Shown: piece by piece, positions 17,533 to 26,384 of the stretch
Layout: each line of letters begins with the position of its first letter
Numbering within the stretch: the stretch's first letter is position 1
Assembly (NCBI RefSeq): GCF_008304605.1
Contig: NZ_PIJY01000014.1
Span: 1-64,000 of the forward strand
Length of the DNA: 64,000 nt
Source of the DNA: Oceanobacillus polygoni
GTDB taxonomy: Bacteria > Bacillota > Bacilli > Bacillales > Amphibacillaceae
Direction: 5' to 3'
Notes under the pieces: model-generated
The model's input: the letters and a program-made list of their open reading frames with translations, nothing else
What the model was told of the DNA's origin: nothing
Databases searched by the model: none
Translations under genes and position numbers: made by a program

Positions 17533-19305
17533 ATGATAAAAGCGTTGGTGATCGTCCCTTATGAGGGATTGCTTGAAATGATGAAAGAGATCAGTCAAGA
17601 AATTGAAGATATTGAGTTACACATTGAATTAGGTAACTTATATGAAGGTGTCGCAATTGCAAAGAATGCTGAAAATGAAGGTTATCATGTTATCATCAGC
17701 CGTGGTGGTACGGCCTCGATGATACAAGAGGCAGTATCCATTCCGGTAATAGATATTCAAGTTTCTGGATACGATGTATTACGCATTCTAACCCTTGTAA
17801 AAGGATTTTCTGGCAAAGCTGCAATTGTTGGATTTTCAAATATTACACAAGGTGCAGCTACAATATGTAAACTGCTAGATTTAGATGTTAAAACATTAAC
17901 GATTACAAAGGATAATGAAGTTAAAGAAAAATTGTTGGGCTTAAAAAAGCAAGGTTATGAGGTAGTAATTGGAGACGTAATAACGATGCAGGCTGCTAAA
18001 CAACTAGGGATGACAGGAGTACTGATTACATCTGGTAAAGAAGCGATCATCGATGCGTTAGAAGAGACAAGAAGATCCTATCGTTTATTTTCAAGACTAC
18101 AGCAAGATATTTCGTTAGTGCAAACGATTCTTGATAGTAATGAACAGGCAATTGGGGTTTTCGATCAAGCAGCGGAATTGACTTATGGTAATGCGCGATT
18201 TCATAATGAATTTCATTGGTTACAATTAGATAATGCTACCGATGTAAACAAACTTGTACAGGAAACAATCTTAACAAACGAAAAGCAAGTAAAAACACTT
18301 TACATTAATAATGAATTATGGAAAATAACAACTTGCCCGGTAAATGGTGCAACGGCATTATTTTTTGAAAAGGCACATTCCAATCAAACGATTGCGCAAA
18401 GTGAGCATGGGAAGCAAAATGCAATTGAATTGCATACGTCCCCTTCTCGGACTCCAATTTCGGGAAAAAGCCAGGCAACCCAGAAGGTTTTGGATCAAAT
18501 TGACCAATACGGGAAGCGTGATGAGCCTGTCTGGATTACGGGGGAGCAAGGGAATGGAAAGGAATTAGTTGCCCATTCCATTTATTTAACAAGGAAAACT
18601 TTGGGTGAACCGTTGATTACATTGCATTGTGATGTGATAAGTGCAGAGCAATTGAAGGAGCTCATTAAGGAAGGCTTCTTTCAAAGGTACGCCAATGAAG
18701 TAATTTTCTTAAAGCATATCGACCAACTTAATTCTTATATGCAAAAGGAGTTATTAAGTGTCCTTCACGATGAAAATGAAAAGAAGCTACAATGGCTCGT
18801 GTCTTCTAGCGATAATATGGATAAAAAGATTAAAAATGGAGACTTCCACCGTGAGTTATTCGAAGTATTAGCGCAATCACAGATTCAAATACCACCGCTT
18901 CGCGAACGGAGAGAAGATATTGAGGATTTAGTTCATGTATTTATTTCCGATTTGCATCCGAAATATGGGAATGAAGTCGTCGGGATTCGGGATGATGCAC
19001 TGGAGCAGCTGGTCCACTATGATTGGCCAGGAAATGTGGCGCAGCTGAAACATGTAATGGAGCAATTATTTTTAGAAGCACAATCCTATTATATTGAGAA
19101 AGCAGCAGTGGACATTGTATTTAAGCGATTGGAGCACCAAGCAAAGTGGAATGATGCTTTATCGTATATTGACATTAGTGGGACACTAGATGAAATCGAA
19201 AAAGAAGTAATCACAAAAGTCCTTAAAGATGAAGGAATGAATCAATCCAGAGCGGCTAAACGCTTAGGAATTAATCGTTCGACCTTATGGCGCAAGCTTA
19301 AATAA
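17533..19305 (+). CDS. PrpR-N/PAS/degenerate AAA+/Fis-HTH regulator
   Basis: This 590-residue protein is built like a bacterial enhancer-binding protein. It has a PrpR-type N-terminal sensor (about 1-180; RGGTA near 57), a PAS-like linker (about 190-290), an AAA+ domain (about 310-500) and a Fis-type HTH at the end (MNQSRAAKRLGINRSTLWRK). The Walker A GEQGNGKE is present at 338-344. The GAFTGA loop that contacts sigma-54 is missing: after the strand LITLHCDVIS the chain runs directly to NEVIFLKHIDQL, a degraded Walker B. It therefore probably controls sigma-A promoters, as TyrR does, and not sigma-54. It lies between the permease and the kinase genes and most likely senses the sugar acid or an intermediate. 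Confidence 0.85.
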   Translation: MIKALVIVPYEGLLEMMKEISQEIEDIELHIELGNLYEGVAIAKNAENEGYHVIISRGGTASMIQEAVSIPVIDIQVSGYDVLRILTLVKGFSGKAAIVGFSNITQGAATICKLLDLDVKTLTITKDNEVKEKLLGLKKQGYEVVIGDVITMQAAKQLGMTGVLITSGKEAIIDALEETRRSYRLFSRLQQDISLVQTILDSNEQAIGVFDQAAELTYGNARFHNEFHWLQLDNATDVNKLVQETILTNEKQVKTLYINNELWKITTCPVNGATALFFEKAHSNQTIAQSEHGKQNAIELHTSPSRTPISGKSQATQKVLDQIDQYGKRDEPVWITGEQGNGKELVAHSIYLTRKTLGEPLITLHCDVISAEQLKELIKEGFFQRYANEVIFLKHIDQLNSYMQKELLSVLHDENEKKLQWLVSSSDNMDKKIKNGDFHRELFEVLAQSQIQIPPLRERREDIEDLVHVFISDLHPKYGNEVVGIRDDALEQLVHYDWPGNVAQLKHVMEQLFLEAQSYYIEKAAVDIVFKRLEHQAKWNDALSYIDISGTLDEIEKEVITKVLKDEGMNQSRAAKRLGINRSTLWRKLK

Positions 19306-19391
19306 TAGCTTGCGTTTTTCTATGCAAAAATGCTCATTTTTGATGCATAATACAACATTATGTAAAAAAGTAAAATTAAATAAACTAAAAT

Positions 19392-19441
19392 ATTGCTAAA
19401 TGCAACGTTTTGGTTTATGATTGTTATTGAAAGCGTTATTA
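19392..19441. promoter_or_regulatory. Candidate operator and cre-like site before the kinase gene
   Basis: ATTGCTAAATGCAAC (19392-19406) is the inverted form of the TTGC-N5-GCA site. TTGAAAGCGTTATTA (19427-19441) fits the cre consensus except for one base. Together they suggest local control by the PrpR-like protein and glucose control by CcpA. I see no good sigma-54 promoter. Confidence 0.4.
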
Positions 19442-19547
19442 GTATATATAAGAGAAATAAATATAATGCGATAGACAATAGAAGTAGAAATAAAGTGAAG
19501 AAGCAAAAAGTATATGCTGAGATTGTTAAGAAGGGAGGTAAATAGAG

Positions 19548-20867
19548 TTGAAACTGGCAGTGATAGCAGATGATTTAACAGGTGCAAATGATACAGGCGT
19601 GCAATTTGCGAAAAAAGGGCTAAGCACAACGGTGCTTTTTTCGGATACACACTTACAGTCAGTGCATCTTAGTGAAGATGTCATCGTTTTAAATTCAGAT
19701 AGTCGTGCACTCGATTTTCAAAAGGCTTATGATATTGTTTTCAATCTTTCAATAGAATTAAACAAATTAGGTGTAACAAAAGTGTTTAAGAAAATCGATT
19801 CAACGATGAGAGGGAATGTCGGTCAAGAAATTGATGCAGTAATGGACGTATTTCAATTTAAGACCTCATTTGTCGTACCAGCTTTCCCGAAAAGTAAGCG
19901 AACAACCGTGGATGGTAAGCACTATGTTCATGGGGTACTATTAGCAGAGTCGGAAATTGCAAACGATCCCTCTTGTCCTGTAAAAGAAAGCCACCTTCCA
20001 ACATTATTGCAGGAGCAAAGCAAGCGAGACGTTGAATTGATTTCCATTTCGGAAGTTCGAAAAGGAAAACATCACGTATTTGAAAAAATGATGGCGATGA
20101 CTGCAGAGTCTCCCTCCCAAATTATCGTTATAGATGCTACAACAGATGAGGAATTAAAGGTGATTGTTGAAGCTGCGGAAATGCTTGAGGAGAACTTCCT
20201 TTGGGTTGGCTCGGCAGGAGTCGCCTCTCACCTTTCAAGCACAGGTAACCATGAAGAGGTAGTGCTTAACAAGCAAACAGATGAACGACCGCCAGTATTG
20301 GTGGTAGCAGGTAGTGTGAACACGATTACCCATCAACAGATTCGTGATTTACGAAAAGGGAATACTGTAGAAGAGATTGTTATTTCCCCTGAAGCGTTCT
20401 TTTATGAAGAGGAGCGGAAGCGTGAGATTGATCGTATTGTTCAATCAGGCCAAGCATTACTGGAAAAAAGTGATTTAGTAATAACGACCGATCGTGGACA
20501 AGAGGCGATGAATCGAGTGAAGGAACTGAAACGTGAACTTGGTTTATCAAACTTTGAGGTAGGGCATACGATTGCCGAATCAATGGGAATCATTGCCGGT
20601 CAGTTAATTGAAACAAAGGACATCTGTGGTGCTGTTTTAACAGGTGGGGATATTGCCGGTGCAGCTTGTAAAGCTTTAAAAGGTGAAGGAATTCGAGTCA
20701 TCGGCGAAGTAGAAGCAGGTATTCCATATGGTAAGTTATTCGGTGGATTGTATGATGGCATTCCTGTTGTAACAAAGGCAGGTGCATTTGGTACCGAACA
20801 GGCACTTTCAAAAGCGCTTCAAACCGTTACGGAAGTCCATGGACAAGCGATAAGCAGTAATGGATGA
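19548..20867 (+). CDS. dtnK: Four-carbon acid sugar kinase (DUF1537)
   Basis: This 439-residue kinase belongs to the DUF1537 family, which phosphorylates D-threonate, D-erythronate and similar acids. The N-terminal domain begins ADDLTGANDTGVQFA and contains KKIDSTMRGNVG; the C-terminal nucleotide-binding domain contains TGGDIAGAA. The TTG start at 19548 follows GGGAGG. The gene directly precedes a pdxA-type gene. That pairing is the established signature for phosphorylation at C4 followed by oxidation and decarboxylation to dihydroxyacetone phosphate. The symbol is the one used for D-threonate kinases; D-erythronate cannot be excluded from sequence. Confidence 0.85.
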   Translation: MKLAVIADDLTGANDTGVQFAKKGLSTTVLFSDTHLQSVHLSEDVIVLNSDSRALDFQKAYDIVFNLSIELNKLGVTKVFKKIDSTMRGNVGQEIDAVMDVFQFKTSFVVPAFPKSKRTTVDGKHYVHGVLLAESEIANDPSCPVKESHLPTLLQEQSKRDVELISISEVRKGKHHVFEKMMAMTAESPSQIIVIDATTDEELKVIVEAAEMLEENFLWVGSAGVASHLSSTGNHEEVVLNKQTDERPPVLVVAGSVNTITHQQIRDLRKGNTVEEIVISPEAFFYEEERKREIDRIVQSGQALLEKSDLVITTDRGQEAMNRVKELKRELGLSNFEVGHTIAESMGIIAGQLIETKDICGAVLTGGDIAGAACKALKGEGIRVIGEVEAGIPYGKLFGGLYDGIPVVTKAGAFGTEQALSKALQTVTEVHGQAISSNG

Positions 20868-20884
20868 TTTTTACAACGTATAAC

Positions 20885-20920
20885 GCCAAGCTTATGATTG
20901 CCTTTTACAATAGGCTTGGC
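20885..20920 (+). other. Intercistronic hairpin
   Basis: GCCAAGC (20885-20891) pairs with GCTTGGC (20914-20920). It is followed by A and not T, so it is more likely an RNA processing or stability element between the kinase and dehydrogenase genes than a terminator. Confidence 0.5.
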
Positions 20921-20949
20921 AAAAAAGAAAAGGATAATAGGAGGAAATA

Positions 20950-21951
20950 ATGATGGCCACTAAAAAACCAAGTATTGCAATTACAATGGGTGATCCTTCA
21001 GGAGTAGGCCCTGAGATTATCGTCAAGTCTTTAAATGATAAAAATATCTATGAAACATGTCGTCCATTTGTAGTTGGTGATGCAAAAATTTTAAAAAGAG
21101 CACTTGACGTAGCCAATGTAGCGCTTCAAATAAATAGCATTACACAACCAGAGGATGCAATGTACGAATACGGCACAATCGATATTATTGATTTAGATTT
21201 AGTTTCTGCCGATTTACCATGGGGACAAGTTTCACCAGAGGCTGGAAACGCTGCATTCCGTTATTTGGAAAAGGCGATTGCTTATGCAAATGAAGGGAAA
21301 ATCCAAGGGATCTGTACAGCACCTTTAAATAAAGAAGCGCTCCATAAAGCAGGTCACATCTACCCTGGACATACAGAAATTTTAGCAGAACTAACAAATA
21401 CGAAAGATTTCGCAATGATGCTATCTGCTCCAGGATTACGAGTAATCCATGCAACAACACATGTTGGATTAATTGATGCCATCAAAAACAATAATGTTGA
21501 TCGTCAATATACAGTGATTAAGCTTGCACAGGAAACGTTGCAAAAAGCAGGAATTGAATCTCCACGCATCGCTGTTTGTGGAATTAACCCACACGCTGGA
21601 GAAAATGGACTTTTCGGAAATGGCGAAGAGGAAGAAAAAATTATTCCAGCTGTTGAAAAAGCACAAGCAGAAGGGATTAATGTACAAGGACCACTTCCAG
21701 CAGATACTTTATTCTTTAGAGCAAAACGTGGTGACTTTGACATCGTTGTTGCACAATATCATGATCAAGGGCATGGTCCAATTAAAGTTCTCGGTCTAGA
21801 AGCTGGTGTAAATATTACAGTCGGTCTTCCAACAATCCGTACAAGTGTAGACCATGGAACAGCCTTTGATATCGCTGGCAAAAATATTGCAGACGAGCTA
21901 TCCCTAAAAGAGGCGCTTCGTATGGCAGTTGAACTAGCTCCCGAAAATTAA
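20950..21951 (+). CDS. pdxA2: PdxA2-type 4-phospho-aldonate dehydrogenase
   Basis: This 333-residue enzyme belongs to the PdxA family. It shows GDPSGVGPEI at the start, the metal-site motif INPHAGENGLFG near 215 and YHDQGHGPIKV near 270. PdxA itself oxidises 4-phosphohydroxy-threonine in vitamin B6 synthesis. The PdxA2 branch, found next to DUF1537 kinases, oxidises D-threonate or D-erythronate 4-phosphate, and the product loses CO2 to give dihydroxyacetone phosphate. AGGAGG precedes the ATG. The operon context makes the catabolic role much more likely than B6 synthesis. Confidence 0.85.
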   Translation: MMATKKPSIAITMGDPSGVGPEIIVKSLNDKNIYETCRPFVVGDAKILKRALDVANVALQINSITQPEDAMYEYGTIDIIDLDLVSADLPWGQVSPEAGNAAFRYLEKAIAYANEGKIQGICTAPLNKEALHKAGHIYPGHTEILAELTNTKDFAMMLSAPGLRVIHATTHVGLIDAIKNNNVDRQYTVIKLAQETLQKAGIESPRIAVCGINPHAGENGLFGNGEEEEKIIPAVEKAQAEGINVQGPLPADTLFFRAKRGDFDIVVAQYHDQGHGPIKVLGLEAGVNITVGLPTIRTSVDHGTAFDIAGKNIADELSLKEALRMAVELAPEN

Positions 21952-22087
21952 TGAAAAATGATCGAGCAGGAGGTTGACATCGACCTCTTGCTTTCCGTGT
22001 ATAAATATTTTTTTGAAGAATAGATGCATTACCCAAGGGATATTTCTTAAAAACTGGATAAAAGTAATACGGAAGGAGTGACATTCA

Positions 22088-23338
22088 ATGTCTTTACCGA
22101 AGTTCGCAAAAATAAGACAAAAATTTCAAGTAGAAAGCTTGAACGATATTACTGGAGCCATTTCAGACCAATTCTGCCAAGTAAAAGCCGATGGAAAAAT
22201 CAAACCTGGCATGGAAATTGCGATTACCGTAGGAAGCCGGGGGATTGCTAATATTCCACTGATCGTCAAGAGTGTAGCAGATGAAATCAAAAAAAGAGGT
22301 GCAACACCATTCATCATCCCAGCAATGGGAAGTCATGGTGGAGCAACTGCTGAAGGACAAATTGAAGTACTAGATGGACTTGGTGTAACAGAGGAATCTA
22401 CCGGATGCGAAATCCGTTCGTCCATGGAAGTTGTAGAGGTTGGCAAAACATCTGCAGGTATTCCTGTTTATGTTGATCAGCATGCTTATCATGCCGATGG
22501 GATTATCGTAATGGGCCGTGTGAAGCCACATACTGATTTTAAAAAGGATATTGAAAGTGGCGTCTTAAAAATGGCATCGATTGGCATGGGTAAACATAAG
22601 CAAGCATTAGCCCTTCACACATATGGTATTAAAGGAATCCGTGACATGATGCCTGAGGTTGGTAAAGTAGCCATTGGTAATTCCAATACATTATTTGGAA
22701 TAGCAATTGTAGAAAATGCTCATGAAGAAACGGCAATCATTGAAGCGATCCATCCAGATGAAATTGAAAATCGCGAAAGAGAATTATTGAAACGAGCATT
22801 TGCTTTGATGCCAAGTCTTCCAGTTGAAGAAATGGATATATTAGTCGTTGATGAAATCGGTAAAAATTATAGTGGAACCGGTATGGATACGAATATCATC
22901 GGGCGAATCCGTGTATTAGGTGTAGAAGAGCCAGAAAAGCCTAGTGTAAAATATGTTATTGCTTCTAATTTAAGTGAGGCAAGCCATGGGAATGCATTAG
23001 GAATTGGCCTATCAGATTTAACAACGAAGCGACTATTTGACAAAATTGATTTAAAAACAATGAACGAAAATGTTGTAACAAGTACATTTTTAGATAGAGC
23101 TAAAATTCCGATTGTCCTTGATAGCGATCATGAAGCGTTGGAAGCGGCTCTCCGCGCTACTTGGGGTGTACCAGCACACGAGGCAAGAATTGTACGAATT
23201 CCAAACACTCTCCATATCGGCGAACTGTTTGTATCAGAAGTGATTTTCAATGAATTGAAGGATAAGGAAAATATCGAGGTATTAGAGGACTTACATGAAA
23301 TGAAGTTTGATGCGGATGGTTATTTTCCACCGATGTAA
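22088..23338 (+). CDS. LarA-like (DUF2088) protein, possible sugar-acid epimerase
   Basis: This 416-residue protein belongs to the lactate racemase (LarA/DUF2088) superfamily. Visible family segments are TVGSRGIANIP near 40, PAMGSHGGATAEGQ near 78, and GRVKPHTDFKKDIESG near 140 followed by VLKMASIGMGKHKQA. LarA-type enzymes use a nickel-pincer cofactor bound to a lysine and racemise 2-hydroxy acids; some homologues epimerise aldonates at C2. As the last gene of the aldonate operon it could interconvert D-threonate and D-erythronate type epimers. That function is inferred. No larB, larC or larE cofactor gene is visible in this window. GGAAGGAG precedes the ATG. Confidence 0.75.
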   Translation: MSLPKFAKIRQKFQVESLNDITGAISDQFCQVKADGKIKPGMEIAITVGSRGIANIPLIVKSVADEIKKRGATPFIIPAMGSHGGATAEGQIEVLDGLGVTEESTGCEIRSSMEVVEVGKTSAGIPVYVDQHAYHADGIIVMGRVKPHTDFKKDIESGVLKMASIGMGKHKQALALHTYGIKGIRDMMPEVGKVAIGNSNTLFGIAIVENAHEETAIIEAIHPDEIENRERELLKRAFALMPSLPVEEMDILVVDEIGKNYSGTGMDTNIIGRIRVLGVEEPEKPSVKYVIASNLSEASHGNALGIGLSDLTTKRLFDKIDLKTMNENVVTSTFLDRAKIPIVLDSDHEALEAALRATWGVPAHEARIVRIPNTLHIGELFVSEVIFNELKDKENIEVLEDLHEMKFDADGYFPPM

Positions 23339-23383
23339 TAGGAAAACAGTGCCGACTTTAGTTAAATAAAAGCTACTTATATT

Positions 23384-23433
23384 AAACTGCACCCCAAATG
23401 TTAGGGCTAAAAACATTTGGAGGTGCAGTTTTT
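23384..23433 (+). terminator. Strong rho-independent terminator
   Basis: AAACTGCACC pairs with GGTGCAGTTT, and the adjoining CCAAATGTT with AACATTTGG, followed by T. It ends the sugar-acid operon. The stretch from here to 23618 shows no gene. Confidence 0.88.
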
Positions 23434-23618
23434 ATCTTTATTAGAGGGGAAGGCTCCAACCTCTAAGATAATGTAGTAGTTTAATACCACATTCTGTAAT
23501 TCGTTGGAGGATATGGTGTCTTACCCAGTTCTCGAAGGTCTATTATTGAGAAAAGCCGAGTACAGGAGAATGCCCTATTGTAAATAGTAGAATTTGTAGA
23601 AAAATGTCGAATAAATGA

Positions 23619-23647
23619 TTGATTTTTCTTTCATTTCGGTATATTAT
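23619..23647 (+). promoter_or_regulatory. Sigma-A promoter for cstA-like gene
   Basis: TTGATT (23619-23624) and TATTAT (23642-23647) are 17 bp apart. The leader would be about 30 nt. Confidence 0.6.
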
Positions 23648-23682
23648 TGTATTTAAATTTTTAGAAAAAGGGGGTTTCAGCG

Positions 23683-25131
23683 TTGATTACTTTTATAGCA
23701 TCCATCTTATTGTTAATTGTTGGTTATATCGTTTATGGGAAGGTGGTTGAACGTATTTTTGGGATTAATGATCAGAATCCAACGCCTGCCTATACAAGCA
23801 ACGATGGTCTTGATTATATGCCAATGAGTTGGTGGAAAGCGAGTTTAATTCAGCTTCTGAACATCGCTGGAACCGGTCCGATTTTTGGCGCAATAATGGG
23901 CGCACTTTATGGTCCAGTAGCTTTTATTTGGATTGTTATCGGTTGTATTTTCGCTGGTGCGGTACATGACTACTTTTCAGGTATGATATCACTTAGGCAT
24001 AATGGAGCACAATTTCCGGCAATTGTTGGTAAATACTTAGGTGAAAAAATGAAATTTATTACGACGATTGTTTCCATATTTCTAATGATTTTAGTATCTG
24101 CAGCTTTTATTGCGGCACCAGCTCAGTTACTAGCAGATATAACCCCAGTTGGCTTTATGACATGGCTGTTAATTATTTTCGCTTATATCGTCATTGCAGC
24201 GATCCTACCAATTAATGAAGTAATTGGCAGGGTGTATCCTATCTTTGGAGCCATTTTAATTTTTATGGCGGTTTCCATTGCATTTGGGATGTTGTTTATC
24301 TTTGATAATCCAATTCCAAATTTAACAGTAAGTAATTTACACCCTGGCGATTTGCCAATTTGGCCATTGTTAATGGTAACCATATCTTGTGGAGCGATCT
24401 CTGGATTTCATAGTACACAAAGTCCAATTGTTTCACGAACACTGAAAAAAGAAAGTGAAGGTAGAAAAGTGTTTTACGGGGCGATGATTGGAGAAGGGAT
24501 TATCGCCATGATTTGGGCAGCGGCAGGAATGACCTTTTTCGGTAGTACAGGTGCATTGAATGAAGCGCTGGCTGTGGGGGGACCTGCTGGAGTCGTTAAT
24601 GAAATTAGCTTAACCACGCTCGGAATATTTGGTGGAACCTTGGCGATCGTAGGTATTGTCATTCTTCCAATAACGACGGGTGATACGGCATTACGGTCTT
24701 GCAGAATCATCGTTGCCGACTTGTTAACTCAAAAGACAAAGATTGACTTTACAGGAAAAGGAAAACTTGTATTACTTATCGTACCTCTATCAGGAATAAC
24801 GCTATACCTTAGTACCATCGATTATAGCTTCCTCTGGCGCTATGTCGGTGGGACGAATCAGATCATTGCTGCGATCATGTTATGGACAGCAACGATTTAT
24901 CTGATGAAAAGGAAGAAATTCCATTGGATCTGTAGTATTCCAGCTTTATTCATGACGGCTGTAGTAAGTACGTATTGGTTCTACGCACCAGAAGGATTTA
25001 ATTTGGACTATGGTATTTCTCTGATTTTAGGAATGGTTATTTGGTTGGCTGTATTCGTCTGGTTTGTTAGGCAGCTTATTAAACATAAAAAAGCCAGCAA
25101 CCATGAAGATTTGGATGTGAAAATAGGCTAG
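23683..25131 (+). CDS. cstA: CstA family carbon starvation transporter
   Basis: This 482-residue, many-helix membrane protein belongs to the CstA/BtsT family, whose members import pyruvate or peptides in Escherichia coli. Typical segments are GIAGTGPIFGAIMGALYGP-like (here NIAGTGPIFGAIMGALYGP near 60), AGAVHDYFSGMISLRH near 90, and SGFHSTQSPIVSRTL near 245. At 482 residues it is the shorter form of the family. It starts with TTG behind a GGGGG box and has its own promoter. A possible link to the preceding operon, which should produce dihydroxyacetone phosphate and pyruvate, is speculative. Confidence 0.88.
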   Translation: MITFIASILLLIVGYIVYGKVVERIFGINDQNPTPAYTSNDGLDYMPMSWWKASLIQLLNIAGTGPIFGAIMGALYGPVAFIWIVIGCIFAGAVHDYFSGMISLRHNGAQFPAIVGKYLGEKMKFITTIVSIFLMILVSAAFIAAPAQLLADITPVGFMTWLLIIFAYIVIAAILPINEVIGRVYPIFGAILIFMAVSIAFGMLFIFDNPIPNLTVSNLHPGDLPIWPLLMVTISCGAISGFHSTQSPIVSRTLKKESEGRKVFYGAMIGEGIIAMIWAAAGMTFFGSTGALNEALAVGGPAGVVNEISLTTLGIFGGTLAIVGIVILPITTGDTALRSCRIIVADLLTQKTKIDFTGKGKLVLLIVPLSGITLYLSTIDYSFLWRYVGGTNQIIAAIMLWTATIYLMKRKKFHWICSIPALFMTAVVSTYWFYAPEGFNLDYGISLILGMVIWLAVFVWFVRQLIKHKKASNHEDLDVKIG

Positions 25132-25148
25132 CGTCGGCTAGGGGACAG

Positions 25149-25169
25149 AGGGACAGATTCATTGTCCCT
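25149..25169. terminator. GGGACA hairpin overlapping a stop codon
   Basis: AGGGACA (25149-25155) pairs with TGTCCCT (25163-25169). GGGACAG also occurs just upstream (25142-25148) and again near 26193. The hairpin lies between the converging cstA and exporter-like genes and overlaps the stop codon of the latter. Confidence 0.5.
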
Positions 25170-26118
25170 CGAAAACCTTCTTTTTAATTGTTAAATAATT
25201 TTTAATCTCAAAGTTTAAATAAAATAAGTTTGCTCTAACTTCAAATTCCTCTCTTGTTTTTGGTAACTCTGTTTCACGAATAGACGCTTCATAGTTCTCT
25301 AATCTTTCAAGGGCGATATGTATGGTATCTCCTGAATGCACATTTTGACTCACATACTCAAAAAATTCAGCAAGCATTCCCCTTTGTTTAACATGCAAAT
25401 CCGATGAAGAAATAATATGAACGATCGTTACCATTTTTTTTAGGATTTCCAGCTGATCCCTCCGCATCTGCAAATAGTAATAATCTTTATTTTCAGCTTG
25501 GAAAAGATGATTTTCTACATCTTGAATGACAATGCTTTTAGATTTATGAATGATGTCTTCTGCTTCAATGATTTCCTTCCCATCCCATTTCCTTTCATTA
25601 TCTCTTAAGTAGGCAGCTAGTTCATAAAGAATGATGCCAAATTTTTCTCCAATTTCGAACATGTTCTTGTTAATATTCTTTTTAAAACTTGGCATGATGC
25701 TGTTAACAAGGATAGCAATTCCCACTCCGATTAAAATAATGTAAAGCTCATTCAAGAAAGTCTCTAGGCTCGCATCCTGTAACGTATAAATATGCAGAAC
25801 GACTACCATGCTTGTGATAAATCCATTCTGAATACGAGCTTTCAAAAGAATTGGGACGAATAAGAGGATAAATCCAGCAAAGGCGATCGGGTTGTACCCT
25901 AATAATTCAAAGAATAGCATACCAAGAATGATAGATAAAAGAGATGCGAAGAACTTTTCTTTAATTGTATGTAATGTTCTTTTCTTTGTTTTTTCAATAC
26001 ACATGATGACAATAATCGCTGCAAACGTTGCGAATTCCAAGTCGATTAAGCTCGCAATCCATATTGCTAACCCTGCACCTATTGCAGTTTTTATTGTCCG
26101 ATAACCCATTCCAACCAT
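25159..26118 (-). CDS. Aromatic acid exporter-like (ArAE_1) membrane protein
   Basis: The protein has about 319 residues: roughly six membrane helices in the first 150 residues and then a soluble helical domain. The order fits the ArAE_1 plus ArAE_1_C family found in Bacillus (YgaE/YqjA type), beginning MVGMGYRTIKTAIGAGLAI. The frame is open from 26166, but residues before MVGMGYRT do not look conserved, and AGGACGG lies before the ATG at 26118. The family is related to fusaric-acid and aromatic-acid exporters; the transported compound is unknown. It converges on cstA and stands alone. Confidence 0.75.
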   Translation of the reverse strand: MVGMGYRTIKTAIGAGLAIWIASLIDLEFATFAAIIVIMCIEKTKKRTLHTIKEKFFASLLSIILGMLFFELLGYNPIAFAGFILLFVPILLKARIQNGFITSMVVVLHIYTLQDASLETFLNELYIILIGVGIAILVNSIMPSFKKNINKNMFEIGEKFGIILYELAAYLRDNERKWDGKEIIEAEDIIHKSKSIVIQDVENHLFQAENKDYYYLQMRRDQLEILKKMVTIVHIISSSDLHVKQRGMLAEFFEYVSQNVHSGDTIHIALERLENYEASIRETELPKTREEFEVRANLFYLNFEIKNYLTIKKKVFEGQ

Positions 26119-26330
26119 TAAAACACCGTCCTGTAATTGTTCCGTCATTACTCCATTATAACCCATAATGGGGTAGCAGGATGAATCTGAGGGACAGCTT
26201 CGTATACTAAGAGGCGATTACTTGATTCATGTAATGGTATGCCAGCCTTCAAAGGATGTACCTATTTATATGTCCAATCTTATGACAATTTGTAAGCACG
26301 ATAATTGCATCCAACAAAAGTTCATGTTAT

Positions 26331-26363
26331 TATTTAGGTGTTAAATATTTAGATGTCTAAATA
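26331..26363. promoter_or_regulatory. Overlapping MarR-type operator palindromes
   Basis: TATTTA-N5-TAAATA (26331-26347) overlaps TATTTAGA-TG-TCTAAATA (26346-26363). They lie just before the first SDR gene. The MarR-family gene at 27954, third in the same direction, is the obvious candidate to bind here. Confidence 0.55.
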
Positions 26364-26384
26364 TATACGAAAGAGGTAATTGGA

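Noticed and set aside
19405-19430. Possible sigma-54 promoter (TGG...TTG) before the kinase gene
   Set aside because: The GG and GC dinucleotides are not 10 bp apart and the -12 element is TTGTT, so it does not fit. The regulator also lacks GAFTGA.
20885-20920. Terminator between kinase and dehydrogenase genes
   Set aside because: The hairpin is real but followed by A instead of T, so it is listed as an intercistronic hairpin only.
20950-21951. Vitamin B6 biosynthesis role for the PdxA protein
   Set aside because: Its position between a DUF1537 kinase and a LarA-like gene behind a GntP permease favours the catabolic PdxA2 role.
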